Positions 1-7,318 of a stretch of DNA of 10,112 bases are shown piece after piece. Positions within the stretch are counted from its first letter, which is position 1, and every line of letters begins with the position of its first letter. Source of the DNA: Actinomycetota bacterium (lineage in GTDB: Bacteria > Actinomycetota > Actinomycetes > Nanopelagicales > Nanopelagicaceae). The position numbers were made by a program, and so were the translations under genes. Location of the stretch: assembly GCA_009698045.1 (NCBI GenBank), contig WLRE01000044.1, forward strand, positions 1-10,112, read 5' to 3'. Below the pieces are notes generated by a model that saw nothing but the letters and a program-made list of their open reading frames with translations, searched no databases and had not been told where the DNA came from.

Positions 1-938
1 GCTTCAGCAACATCGCCAGCAGGAGTGGAAGTTGCGTGAGCATTGAGGTGGACTACTTCAGAGAGTTTGACTCCACTGTCATCAAGAGCGAACTGAACAG
101 CGCGGGTAACGCCAGCGCCATCGGGATCTGGAGCAGCAATGTGATATCCATCAGAGGTAAGGCCTTGGCCGACGACCTCTGCATAAATCTTTGCGCCGCG
201 AGCTTTGGCATGTTCGAGCTCTTCAAGAACAAGAATTCCGCCGCCTTCGCCGAGCACAAAACCATCGCGGTCTTTGTCGTACGGGCGTGATGCTTTTTCG
301 GGGGCATCGTTGCGAGTGGAGAGCGCTTTCATAGAAGCAAAACCCGCCATGGGTAATTGGTGAATCGCTGCTTCAACGCCACCAGTAACAATGATGTCGG
401 CGCGATTATTGCGAATCATTTCGAGCGCGTATCCGACAGCTTCAGCACCAGATGCGCACGCGCTAACGGGAGTATGCACGCCAGCTTTTGCTTGAAGTTC
501 TAGACCAACATTTGCGGCCGGGCCGTTAGGCATCAACATCGGAACGGTGTGCGGACTGACCGAGCGCGGACCTTTAGTTTTCAAAACATCGTATTGATCA
601 AGAAGAGTGATAACTCCGCCAATGCCGGAGGCGACGACTACACCGAGCCGAGTCTTATCGATTTCGGGAGAACCGGCATCTTTCCAAGCTTCGCGAGAGG
701 CAATTAGCGCAAATTGTTCAGAGCGATCAAGGCGACGCATCTCAACCCGCTCCATGACCTCAGATGGTTCAACGGCGACGCGCGCTGCAAAAGTTACTGA
801 CATCTCGCTCGCCCACTCTTCAGTAAGGCTGCGTACACCGCTCTTGCCCGCAAGGAGTGCATCCCATGTGGACGAGACGTCACCGCCCAACGGGGTAGTA
901 GCGCCTAGACCAGTAACAACAACGCGACGTCTGCTCAT
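1..938 (-). CDS. fabF: Beta-ketoacyl-ACP synthase II (FabF/KasA-like), C-terminus cut by window edge
   Basis: Condensing enzyme of FAS II: it joins malonyl-ACP to a growing acyl-ACP in the cytoplasm. Translating the minus strand from ATG at 938 gives 312 complete codons that continue past base 1. The N-terminus (RRRVVVTGLGATTPLGG) is typical of the family. The active-site cysteine is Cys161 in PVSACASGAEA and the first catalytic histidine is His301 in LNAHATSTPAGD, a form common in actinobacterial KasA-like enzymes. The glycine-rich stretch GFVLGEGGGILVLEE (226-240) also fits. About 100 residues, including the second active-site histidine and the conserved lysine, lie outside the window. It is the last visible gene of the fab operon, 27 bases after acpP, with only a weak ribosome site. 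The thiolase-fold identity is certain; chain-length preference cannot be read from sequence. Confidence 0.95.
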   Translation of the reverse strand, partial: MSRRRVVVTGLGATTPLGGDVSSTWDALLAGKSGVRSLTEEWASEMSVTFAARVAVEPSEVMERVEMRRLDRSEQFALIASREAWKDAGSPEIDKTRLGVVVASGIGGVITLLDQYDVLKTKGPRSVSPHTVPMLMPNGPAANVGLELQAKAGVHTPVSACASGAEAVGYALEMIRNNRADIIVTGGVEAAIHQLPMAGFASMKALSTRNDAPEKASRPYDKDRDGFVLGEGGGILVLEELEHAKARGAKIYAEVVGQGLTSDGYHIAAPDPDGAGVTRAVQFALDDSGVKLSEVVHLNAHATSTPAGDVAE

Positions 939-965
939 CGAAAAATCTTCAGGCTATAACTCTAT

Positions 966-1211
966 TTAGGAGTTATTAACGATGTAATTAACGGCATCGC
1001 CGACAGTTGCCATCTTGGTGACTTCTTCGTCAGGAATCTTTACGCCGAACTTCTCTTCAGCGGCTACGACGACTTCAACCATGCTCAGTGAATCAACATC
1101 GAGGTCATCGGTGAACTTCTTCTCCATGGCGATAATGCCTGCATCGATACCTGCAACCTCAACGACGATCTCCTTGATTCCTGCGAGTACTGCATCTTGT
1201 GTTAGTGCCAT
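966..1211 (-). CDS. acpP: Acyl carrier protein
   Basis: Small acidic carrier of 81 residues, the usual length for a discrete FAS II ACP. Acyl intermediates are held on a 4'-phosphopantetheine arm. The attachment serine is Ser41 in DDLDVDSLSMVE, the classic DSL motif at the start of helix II, followed by the acidic recognition helix (VEVVVAAEEKFGVKIPDEE). It lies between fabH and fabF, so its partners FabD, FabH and FabF are encoded in the same operon. It has the clearest ribosome site in the window (AAAGGA, 9 bases before ATG), fitting the need for far more ACP than enzyme. The 45-base gap before it is the longest inside the fab operon and may carry extra control. Confidence 0.97.
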   Translation of the reverse strand: MALTQDAVLAGIKEIVVEVAGIDAGIIAMEKKFTDDLDVDSLSMVEVVVAAEEKFGVKIPDEEVTKMATVGDAVNYIVNNS

Positions 1212-1220
1212 TTATTTGGT

Positions 1221-1226
1221 TCCTTT
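1221..1226 (-). promoter_or_regulatory. Ribosome binding site of acpP
   Basis: On the minus strand the sequence AAAGGA sits 9 bases upstream of the acpP ATG. It is the only clear Shine-Dalgarno element found before a gene here; most other starts have none, overlap an upstream stop, or look leaderless. It fixes the acpP start and suggests efficient translation. Confidence 0.7.
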
Positions 1227-1233
1227 TCTCTTT

Positions 1234-1259
1234 TATTAGCCGGTATTAGCCAGCTATTA
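1234..1259. repeat. Short tandem repeat between fabH and acpP
   Basis: The 8-mer TATTAGCC occurs at 1234-1241 and 1244-1251, and TATTA recurs at 1255-1259 over the fabH stop codon. In the minus-strand RNA, GCUGG and CCGGC around the middle can form a five-pair stem (one G-U) with a six-base loop. The element lies in the fabH-acpP gap. It may be a processing or expression-setting site, but could be chance. No U-tract follows, so it does not look like a terminator. Confidence 0.35.
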
Positions 1260-2282
1260 CTTATTCTTCGGTACGGGTGGAAGTTCAACAACTTGACCTG
1301 CATAGACAAGACCAGCACCGAATCCTACGAGAAGGGCGCTCTTTCCATGCAAATCTGGGCGTTCTGCGAGCAGCGCGTCCATTGCTAAAGGGATAGAAGC
1401 TGACGAGGTATTGCCGCTAGTGCGGATATCTCGAGCAACGACAACTGAATCAGGAAGCTTCATCGACTTTACTAGAGAATCAATGATGCGATCATTTGCT
1501 TGGTGCGGAATGAAGACATCAAGGGTTTCGGGAGTGAGACCTGCAGCTGCTAGCGCACGTAGCGCAATTGGAGCAATCTCATAGACCGCCCAACGAAAGA
1601 CAGTTTGACCTTGTTGAGCGATATTGGGCCAACCTAAGTCAGTCTTGCCAGGATGCTTCTTATATTCCAAGTATGAAGGCTCGAGAAGAATGGCATCACG
1701 AGTTTCGGAGTTTGCGCCCCACACAGTGGGACCAATACCAACATCTTGTGATGGACCGATTACGACAGCGCCGGCGCCATCAGCAAAGATAAATGCCGTT
1801 GCGCGATCATCAAGGTCAGTAAAATCTGAGAGTTTTTCGGCACCAACCACTAATACGTTAGTCGCAGTACGACTGCGCACCATGTCATTTGCTAGTGCTA
1901 CTGCATAACAAAAGCCTGCGCATGCGGCGGAGATATCAAATGCGGCGGCAGTGGAATTATTGAGTCGAGTCAGTAACTCGGTTGCAGCACTTGGGGCTTG
2001 GTAGGGATAAGAAATAGTGGCAAAAATAACGGCATCAATATTCTCAGGCACAAGTCCTGCACGAGAAATAGCCTGAAGCGAAGATGCAGTAGCCATATCA
2101 ATCAAGGATTCATCGGCATCCGCAAAACGACGAGACTCAATACCAGTGCGTTGCTGAATCCATTCATCGGTAGATTCAATACGGTCTACGAGTTCAGAAT
2201 TAGGAACTGAGCGAGCCGGACGATATGCGCCAACAGCGAGAATCCGAGCGTTTTGTGGTTCGGCGGAGAATTTAATTGCCAT
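1257..2282 (-). CDS. fabH: Beta-ketoacyl-ACP synthase III (FabH)
   Basis: Starts fatty-acid chains by condensing an acyl-CoA primer with malonyl-ACP, releasing CO2. The 341-residue protein has the normal FabH length and the full catalytic triad: Cys121 in FDISAACAGFCYAV, His260 in FIPHQANDRI and Asn291 in SGNTSSASIP. The N-terminal ESTDEWIQQRTGIESRR block (36-52) and the C-terminal LLVGFGAGLVYAG (317-329) also match. Its ATG shares one base with the fabD stop (TAATG on the minus strand), so translation is probably coupled, helped by a weak GGTGG upstream. In actinobacteria FabH often prefers branched or short primers, but specificity is not readable here. The usual alternatives (chalcone-synthase-like or 3-oxoacyl synthases of secondary metabolism) are unlikely in this operon. 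Confidence 0.96.
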   Translation of the reverse strand: MAIKFSAEPQNARILAVGAYRPARSVPNSELVDRIESTDEWIQQRTGIESRRFADADESLIDMATASSLQAISRAGLVPENIDAVIFATISYPYQAPSAATELLTRLNNSTAAAFDISAACAGFCYAVALANDMVRSRTATNVLVVGAEKLSDFTDLDDRATAFIFADGAGAVVIGPSQDVGIGPTVWGANSETRDAILLEPSYLEYKKHPGKTDLGWPNIAQQGQTVFRWAVYEIAPIALRALAAAGLTPETLDVFIPHQANDRIIDSLVKSMKLPDSVVVARDIRTSGNTSSASIPLAMDALLAERPDLHGKSALLVGFGAGLVYAGQVVELPPVPKNK

Positions 2283-3205
2283 TAGTTACCACCGTGCTTT
2301 GCCACGAACTCACGAGCAGCAGCTAAATCGTCGGGAGACTTAAGTGCAAAGGTTTCAATATCCGGAGTCGCGCGCTTTACCAATCCGACGAGAGTTCCTG
2401 CTGGCGGCATTTCAATTACTCCTGTGACACCCAGTGCGGCAAGGCTCTCCATGCATAAATCCCAACGAACTGGCCCTGCTACTTGTCCAACAATGCGAGC
2501 AAGGATCTCTTCGCCGGAATCAACAACAGTTCCATCTTTATTAGAAAGGATTGCCAGCGCCGGATCCTTTGGGGTAATCGCACGGACTTTCGCTGCTAAT
2601 ACTGATACCGCAGGTTGCATTACAGCAGTATGAAACGCACCTGCTACGGCTAGGGGACGAACACGCGCACCAGCAGGAGGATTTTCGGCCAATTGAGCCA
2701 GCGCCGCTATATCTCCAGCAGCGACAATCTGGCCAGCGCCATTTTCGTTTGCAGCAGTCAATCCGAGGGCAGAAAGCGCCGCAACAACTACATCGCGCTC
2801 GCCACCGAGAACGGCAGACATTCCAGTTTGTGCAACGGATGCGGCTTTAGCCATTTCAATTCCGCGCGTGCGCACGAGCGTGATTGCATCGTCATTGGAG
2901 ATAACGCCAGCAATAGCAGCTGCTGCAAGCTCACCAACGGAATGTCCGGCGACATAGCTAATAGCAGACGTATCGCTGGCGAAGAGTCGAGCGGTTCCAA
3001 GCAGGGCGCCAGCGACCAGCAAGGGTTGGGCATTTGCAGTATCGCGGATTTCATCAGCGTCGGCGGTGGTACCTAGTCGAGCCAAGTCGAGATCGATAAG
3101 GGAGGACCAGTGCGCAATCTGTGCCGCGGAATCGGAATCTTCAAGCCAGGGCGTTAAGAAGCCAGGTGTTTGAGATCCCTGTCCGGGAGCAAGGATCGCG
3201 AGCAT
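2282..3205 (-). CDS. fabD: Malonyl-CoA:ACP transacylase (FabD)
   Basis: Moves malonyl from CoA to ACP, supplying the extender unit to FabH and FabF. The 307 residues begin with MLAILAPGQGSQTPGF, where Gln9 is the oxyanion-hole glutamine. The nucleophile is Ser89 in VAGHSVGELAA, the substrate-carboxylate arginine is Arg114 in VRTRG, and the catalytic histidine is His192 in GAFHTAVM. The C-terminal block EMPPAGTLVGLVKRA (265-279) closes the fold. It is the first gene of the fab operon; no FasR-type regulator gene, often found just upstream in other actinobacteria, is present, and etfB runs away in the opposite direction instead. A TAAACT hexamer six bases before the ATG and the lack of a ribosome site suggest a leaderless message. 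Confidence 0.96.
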   Translation of the reverse strand: MLAILAPGQGSQTPGFLTPWLEDSDSAAQIAHWSSLIDLDLARLGTTADADEIRDTANAQPLLVAGALLGTARLFASDTSAISYVAGHSVGELAAAAIAGVISNDDAITLVRTRGIEMAKAASVAQTGMSAVLGGERDVVVAALSALGLTAANENGAGQIVAAGDIAALAQLAENPPAGARVRPLAVAGAFHTAVMQPAVSVLAAKVRAITPKDPALAILSNKDGTVVDSGEEILARIVGQVAGPVRWDLCMESLAALGVTGVIEMPPAGTLVGLVKRATPDIETFALKSPDDLAAAREFVAKHGGN

Positions 3206-3211
3206 TGTTGG

Positions 3212-3217
3212 AGTTTA
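3212..3217 (-). promoter_or_regulatory. Candidate -10 element of a leaderless fabD promoter
   Basis: On the minus strand TAAACT is followed by CCAACA and then the fabD ATG. A TANNNT hexamer 6-7 bases from the start places transcription initiation at or next to the A of the ATG, the known layout of leaderless actinobacterial genes. No good -35 hexamer is visible, which is common for such promoters. No Shine-Dalgarno precedes the start. Confidence 0.55.
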
Positions 3218-3288
3218 TTTCTGGATTGGGCTTACTGCCGAGTATTGGCGCACAAGCCCGTTTGGGTTCAATTCGCTAGCCAACATAC

Positions 3289-3302
3289 TTACTCACCAGT
3301 AA
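3289..3302. promoter_or_regulatory. Inverted repeat over the etfB promoter (possible operator)
   Basis: TTACT-N4-AGTAA is a perfect 5+5 base inverted repeat whose right arm overlaps the candidate etfB -10 hexamer. A 7-base direct repeat AACATAC flanks it at 3282-3288 and 3301-3307, 19 bases apart. It is placed where a repressor would block etfB and could also affect fabD, but it is short. The rest of the 107-base divergent region shows nothing further beyond the two -10 candidates and a weaker TTGGGT-N16-CATACT pair at 3262-3289. Confidence 0.3.
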
Positions 3303-3305
3303 CAT
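3300..3305 (+). promoter_or_regulatory. Candidate -10 element of a leaderless etfB promoter
   Basis: TAACAT is followed by seven bases and then the etfB ATG, matching the TANNNT-N6-7-ATG pattern of leaderless starts. No ribosome site precedes the gene except a GGGA only two bases from the ATG, too close to act. A competing reading is TTGGGT-N16-CATACT, which would give a leader of roughly 17 bases. Confidence 0.5.
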
Positions 3306-3312
3306 ACGGGAC

Positions 3313-4122
3313 ATGAAGATTGCTGTGTGCGTAAAGCAAGTTCCCGATTCCTGGGCAGAGAAGAAGATGGTCAATGGCGTTCTCGATCGCGCAGGAGTCG
3401 ATGCGGTTCTCAATGATCTCGATGAATATGCCGTGGAAGAAGCACTTAAATTGGTCGAAGCGAATTCGCCTACCGGTGAATCAGGTGAAGCAAGTGGTCA
3501 TTCAATTACTGTCATCTCGATGGGCCCGGATCGCGCAACGGAAGCAATCCGCAAAGCGCTTTCGATGGGCGCAGATGATGCAATCCATGTTGTTGATGAT
3601 GCGCTCGCTGGTTCAGATGCGCTCGCCACATCCTTGGTACTTGCTCAAGTCATTAAGAATGGCGGATTTGATTTAGTTATCTGCGGAACTGAATCCACCG
3701 ATGCCCGCATGAGCGTTGTCCCAGCGATGTTGGCCGAACGCTTGAACTGGGCGCAACTCACTTTTGCAAATTCAGTAGCAGTCGATCCCACAACGAGCTC
3801 AGTAAAGATTGATCGAGTGACTGAAATAGGTTTAGAGAAGATGGAAGCAAAACTTCCTGCTGTTGTAAGTGTTGTAGAAAAGATCAACGAGCCTCGCTAT
3901 CCCTCTTTCAAAGGAATTATGGCGGCAAAGAAGAAGGTTATTACTGCGCAATCACTCGCGGATTTAGGAATTGGCGCAGATAGCGTTGGAGCAAAAGCTG
4001 CCTGGTCTTCGGTTAAGGATTCACTTCCACGTCCAGCACGTGGCGCTGGCATTAAACTCGAAGATTCCGGCAATGGCGGCACAACGCTTGTGGAGTACTT
4101 GGCAGAGAAGAGAGTTATATGA
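3313..4122 (+). CDS. etfB: Electron-transfer flavoprotein beta subunit
   Basis: Beta subunit of the ETF heterodimer, which takes electrons from acyl-CoA and related flavin dehydrogenases; it holds AMP in conventional ETFs. The 269 residues start with MKIAVCVKQVPDSW, the standard EtfB opening. The family signature lies at 125-144 (GTESTDARMSVVPAMLAERL), and EPRYPSFKGIMAAKKK (193-208) corresponds to the recognition-loop region with the KKK stretch. Nucleotide-binding elements ISMGPDRATEAIRKALSMGADDAI (68-91) are present, as in non-bifurcating and bifurcating forms alike. It overlaps etfA by four bases (ATGA). No dehydrogenase or ETF-quinone oxidoreductase gene is adjacent, so the electron donors and acceptor must be encoded elsewhere. 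Confidence 0.96.
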   Translation: MKIAVCVKQVPDSWAEKKMVNGVLDRAGVDAVLNDLDEYAVEEALKLVEANSPTGESGEASGHSITVISMGPDRATEAIRKALSMGADDAIHVVDDALAGSDALATSLVLAQVIKNGGFDLVICGTESTDARMSVVPAMLAERLNWAQLTFANSVAVDPTTSSVKIDRVTEIGLEKMEAKLPAVVSVVEKINEPRYPSFKGIMAAKKKVITAQSLADLGIGADSVGAKAAWSSVKDSLPRPARGAGIKLEDSGNGGTTLVEYLAEKRVI

Positions 4123-5051
4123 GCTCGGTATTGATACTCGTTGATTCCGTCAATGGCTCAGTTGCAAAAGCGACATCAGAACTTGCCACCTTTGCTCAGC
4201 GTTTGGGTGATGTGACCGCAGTTGTTGTTGGCACTGATGTTTCCGCACAACTCAGCGCAATTCCTCTTACATCTATCGTTGTTGTTGCGGGAGTAGATGC
4301 AGAGAAGAATGGCGTCCCAGCAATTGTCGATGCACTTGCGGCAGTTATGGATGCTAAGAAGCCGAGTGCAGTTCTGATCACTTCCTCTGCGCGCGGCAAA
4401 GAAGTGGCTGGTCGGTTGGCGGTCCGCACTAATTCGGGATTGATTACCGATGCAATTGATATCGATGCTCAAGGCATAGCCACTCAATCAGTGTTTGGCG
4501 GATCTACCACCGTTCACTCAGTTGTCACTCACGGAACTTCGATCGTGACACTTCGTTCTAACTCTGTTGAAGCCGAGAGCGGCACGGCGGGATCCGTAGA
4601 AAATATCTCAACTTCTCCAACATCATCGACAACTCTGGCAACCGTGACTGCGCTAGAGCCGGTCGCCAAAGGTGGCCGCCCAGAACTCACTGAAGCAAAG
4701 ATCGTCGTCTCAGGTGGTCGTGGCACCAACGGAGATTTTGCAGCTGTAGAAGCTTTTGCTGATTCACTCGGCGCAGCAGTCGGTGCATCACGCGCCGCCA
4801 CCGATGCCGGTTGGTATCCACATTCTCATCAAGTCGGGCAGACCGGTAAGACAGTGAGCCCAGCTTTGTATGTGGCCTGCGGAATTTCTGGAGCGATTCA
4901 ACATCGAGCGGGAATGCAGACGAGCAAGATGATTGTGGCCATCAATAAGGACCCAGAAGCCCCCATCTTTGAAGTAGCCGATTATGGCGTCGTAGGCGAC
5001 TTATTTGCTGTTCTGCCGCAGGCGACTGCCGCAATCACCGCAAAAAAATAA
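4119..5051 (+). CDS. etfA: Electron-transfer flavoprotein alpha subunit
   Basis: Alpha subunit of ETF, whose C-terminal domain binds the redox-active FAD. The 310 residues split into a variable N-terminal Rossmann-like domain (about 1-180) and a highly conserved FAD domain. Visible FAD-contact motifs are SGGRGTNGDF (198-207), HQVGQTGKTVSP (237-248), CGISGAIQHRAGM (254-266) and the family signature running through IVAINKDPEAPIF and ADYGVVGDL (272-295). The start codon overlaps the etfB stop (ATGA), and a purine-rich GAGAAGAGAG lies just before it, so the two subunits are likely made in equal amounts. A 17-base gap separates it from the next gene, with no terminator. It looks intact. Confidence 0.96.
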   Translation: MSSVLILVDSVNGSVAKATSELATFAQRLGDVTAVVVGTDVSAQLSAIPLTSIVVVAGVDAEKNGVPAIVDALAAVMDAKKPSAVLITSSARGKEVAGRLAVRTNSGLITDAIDIDAQGIATQSVFGGSTTVHSVVTHGTSIVTLRSNSVEAESGTAGSVENISTSPTSSTTLATVTALEPVAKGGRPELTEAKIVVSGGRGTNGDFAAVEAFADSLGAAVGASRAATDAGWYPHSHQVGQTGKTVSPALYVACGISGAIQHRAGMQTSKMIVAINKDPEAPIFEVADYGVVGDLFAVLPQATAAITAKK

Positions 5052-5056
5052 CCGCT

Positions 5057-5062
5057 TAGACT
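5057..5062 (+). promoter_or_regulatory. Candidate -10 element of a leaderless promoter before the cysteine desulfurase
   Basis: TAGACT is followed by TACCGC and then the ATG. The spacing of six bases equals that at fabD. No ribosome site is present in the 17-base gap after etfA. This suggests the desulfurase-mnmA-ligA part can be transcribed separately from etfBA, besides any read-through. Confidence 0.5.
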
Positions 5063-5068
5063 TACCGC

Positions 5069-6229
5069 ATGTCGATCTATCTCGATCATGCTGCCACCGT
5101 TCCGATGGTGGATGAAGCAGTTCAGGCACTCACCGCGCAGATGCGCATCGTGGGCAATGCATCGAGCCTGCACTCTGATGGTCGCGCAGTTCGCAAAGCG
5201 GTAGAAGATGCTCGAATGTCATTAGCAGATGTGGTCGGATGCGAGCCAAGCGAGATCATCTTTACTGGCACTGGGACTGAAGCTGACAACCTGGCAATCA
5301 AGGGTTTCTATTGGAAAGCCGTGGCTGCCAATCCAACTCGTACAACAATTTTAAGTTCTGCTATCGAACACCACGCTGTTAAAGATCCGATTGAATGGTT
5401 AGTAGATCACGAAGGTGCGACCTCAGTAGAAATTCCGGTTCTGCGCAATGGTGTCATCGATATTGATTTTGTTCGGGATTACATCGCAGCGAACAAGAGC
5501 GCTATTGCTCTAATCTCAGTGATGCATTCCAATAATGAAATAGGTTCACTGCAGCCCATTAGAGAAATTGTAGATATCGCAGGAGATATTCCAGTCCACA
5601 CCGATGCGGTGCAGAGCTTAGGAAAAGTTGATTTTAATTTCGCCGCACTCGGAGCAACAGCTGCAACAATTAGTTCCCACAAAGTGGGCGGGCCGCTCGG
5701 AGTCGCAGCGTTAATTTTGAAGCGGGGATTAGATATCACGCCTGTTACCCATGGTGGGGGACAGGAACGAGATGTTCGCAGTGGCACTTTCAATGCGCCA
5801 TCCATCGTCGCCTTTGCCGCCGCCGCTCGCGCGGCATTAAGCAATAGAGATTCACAATCCAGTCGGATTGCAGCACTTCGGGATAGCGCTGCAGCTCGCA
5901 TTCTTCAAGCAATTCCCGATGCAACTATTAATGGCGTTGCTGGGCTTCCTGGAATTCTCAATATTTCATTTCCTGATACTGAAAGCGAAGCGCTTCTGCT
6001 TCTGCTCGATAGCGAGGGAATTTCCGCCTCTGCAGGCTCTGCGTGCAGTGCCGGCGTTTCACGTCCCAGCCATGTTCTCTTAGCACTCGGTCGTACTGAA
6101 GAAGAGGCGATGTCTTCACTTCGCTTCTCACTCGGTTCGACAACAACTCAAGCTGAAATTGATCGACTTGTTGAGATACTTCCTTCTGTTGTGCAGCGTG
6201 CCCGCGCCGCCTTTAGTGTGAAGAAGTAA
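5069..6229 (+). CDS. iscS: Cysteine desulfurase, NifS/IscS type
   Basis: PLP enzyme that takes sulfur from L-cysteine, leaving alanine and a persulfide on its own cysteine. The 386 residues begin MSIYLDHAAT, as in the NifS/IscS class. Conserved parts are GNASSLHSDGR (29-39), the PLP-stacking His101 in AIEHHAV, HTDAVQ with Asp179, and the Schiff-base Lys205 in SSHKVGGPLG. The persulfide cysteine is Cys326 in SAGSACSAG, on a longer loop as in group I enzymes rather than SufS. The third residue of the usual DHAATTP is valine here (DHAATVP), a mild departure. No IscU, Fdx or regulator gene is near; mnmA follows after three bases, so the main job is probably sulfur supply for tRNA thiolation, like B. 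subtilis YrvO. The symbol iscS is by family and not proof of an Fe-S role. Confidence 0.92.
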   Translation: MSIYLDHAATVPMVDEAVQALTAQMRIVGNASSLHSDGRAVRKAVEDARMSLADVVGCEPSEIIFTGTGTEADNLAIKGFYWKAVAANPTRTTILSSAIEHHAVKDPIEWLVDHEGATSVEIPVLRNGVIDIDFVRDYIAANKSAIALISVMHSNNEIGSLQPIREIVDIAGDIPVHTDAVQSLGKVDFNFAALGATAATISSHKVGGPLGVAALILKRGLDITPVTHGGGQERDVRSGTFNAPSIVAFAAAARAALSNRDSQSSRIAALRDSAAARILQAIPDATINGVAGLPGILNISFPDTESEALLLLLDSEGISASAGSACSAGVSRPSHVLLALGRTEEEAMSSLRFSLGSTTTQAEIDRLVEILPSVVQRARAAFSVKK

Positions 6230-6232
6230 GCG

Positions 6233-7309
6233 ATGAAAATAGTTGCAGCAATGAGTGGTGGAGTGGACTCTGCCGTGGCTGCTGCGCGCATGGTTGACGC
6301 TGGCCACGAGGTAGTTGGCGTGCATTTAGCGCTTTCAAGTAATCCGCAGAAATATCGATCTGGCGCACGAGGATGTTGCACGATTGAAGATTCACATGAT
6401 GCCCGTCGCGCGGCAGATGTAATTGGAATTCCTTTTTACATCTGGGATATGGCGGCAGAATTTCACGAAGGCGTAGTTGAAAATTTTATGGCCGAATATG
6501 CCATTGGTAGAACGCCTAATCCTTGCCTGCGGTGCAATGAGAAGATTAAGTTCGCAGCAGTAATGGAGCGTGCTAAAGCACTTGGTTTCGATGGTGTTGC
6601 TACCGGACATTATGCCCAAATGCACGAGACTGAACTTGGTCGAGTTATGTACCGCGCGGTGGATCCAGGAAAAGATCAATCCTATGTTTTAGCAGTTCTC
6701 AATACTGATCAATTAGCCGGTGCATATTTTCCGCTCGGCGATACCGTTAAAGATGATGTACGTAAAGAAGCGAAAGCGCGCGGGCTTTATGTCGCCAATA
6801 AACCCGATAGTCACGATATTTGTTTTGTTCCCTCCGGAGATAACGCTGGCTGGTTGCGCGATCGTTTAGGCAGCGATGTGGGTCCCATCGTGGATGAAGA
6901 TGGAACAAAACTCGGTGAGCACAAAGGTGCGTACACATACACAATCGGACAGCGCAAGGGTCTAGGAATCACAATTCCTGCCGCAGGGGGAGAGCCTCGA
7001 TACGTTTTAAAGATTGAACCAAAGACAAATACGGTCGTTGTTGGAAATCATGAAGCTCTCGCTGTCTCGGGCATCACTGGCGAGAAAGCTATCTGGTGCG
7101 GACCAGTTCCGGCCGAGTCCACCGAGTACCGTGGTTTTGCTCAAGTGCGTGCGCACGGAACTCCGCTTCCATGTACGTATTCACATAAAGATGGCTTTAT
7201 CTCAGTGTCGTTGGATGAACCGCTCTTTGGCTTAGCAACCGGCCAAGGGTTAGTTATTTACGATGGTGACCGAGTTGTTGGTTCCGCGACTGTCTGTGCG
7301 ACCGAGTAG
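6233..7309 (+). CDS. mnmA: tRNA-specific 2-thiouridylase MnmA
   Basis: Adenylates and thiolates uridine 34 of tRNAs for Lys, Glu and Gln, forming the s2U wobble base. The 358 residues open with the ATP PP-loop AAMSGGVDSAV (5-15). The catalytic pair is Cys98 in GRTPNPCLRCNEKIKF and Cys197 in DSHDICFVPSGD, matching the E. coli pair at about 102 and 199. The KDQSYVLAVL stretch (147-156) and YTIGQRKGLG (236-245) are further family hallmarks, and the beta-barrel tRNA domains follow to the end. It starts three bases after the desulfurase stop, with no strong ribosome site, so translation is likely coupled. TusA-E relay genes are absent here, in line with direct transfer from the neighbouring desulfurase. 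Confidence 0.96.
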   Translation: MKIVAAMSGGVDSAVAAARMVDAGHEVVGVHLALSSNPQKYRSGARGCCTIEDSHDARRAADVIGIPFYIWDMAAEFHEGVVENFMAEYAIGRTPNPCLRCNEKIKFAAVMERAKALGFDGVATGHYAQMHETELGRVMYRAVDPGKDQSYVLAVLNTDQLAGAYFPLGDTVKDDVRKEAKARGLYVANKPDSHDICFVPSGDNAGWLRDRLGSDVGPIVDEDGTKLGEHKGAYTYTIGQRKGLGITIPAAGGEPRYVLKIEPKTNTVVVGNHEALAVSGITGEKAIWCGPVPAESTEYRGFAQVRAHGTPLPCTYSHKDGFISVSLDEPLFGLATGQGLVIYDGDRVVGSATVCATE

Positions 7310-7318
7310 AAATATCCT

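Noticed and set aside
607..969. 120-residue open frame on the plus strand over fabF
   Set aside because: Opposite strand of fabF, whose catalytic motifs are clear; arginine/serine-rich sequence without a recognisable fold.
5042..5068. A-tract and gap after etfA as a terminator
   Set aside because: There is no stem before it and the tract is A-rich on the coding strand, part of the final lysine codons of etfA.
5479..5901. 140-residue open frame on the minus strand inside the cysteine desulfurase
   Set aside because: Antisense shadow of an intact gene; no recognisable domain or start signal.
7313..7318. TATCCT just before the ligA ATG as a -10 element
   Set aside because: It touches the ATG directly, so transcription would start inside the gene; ligA is better explained by read-through from mnmA.
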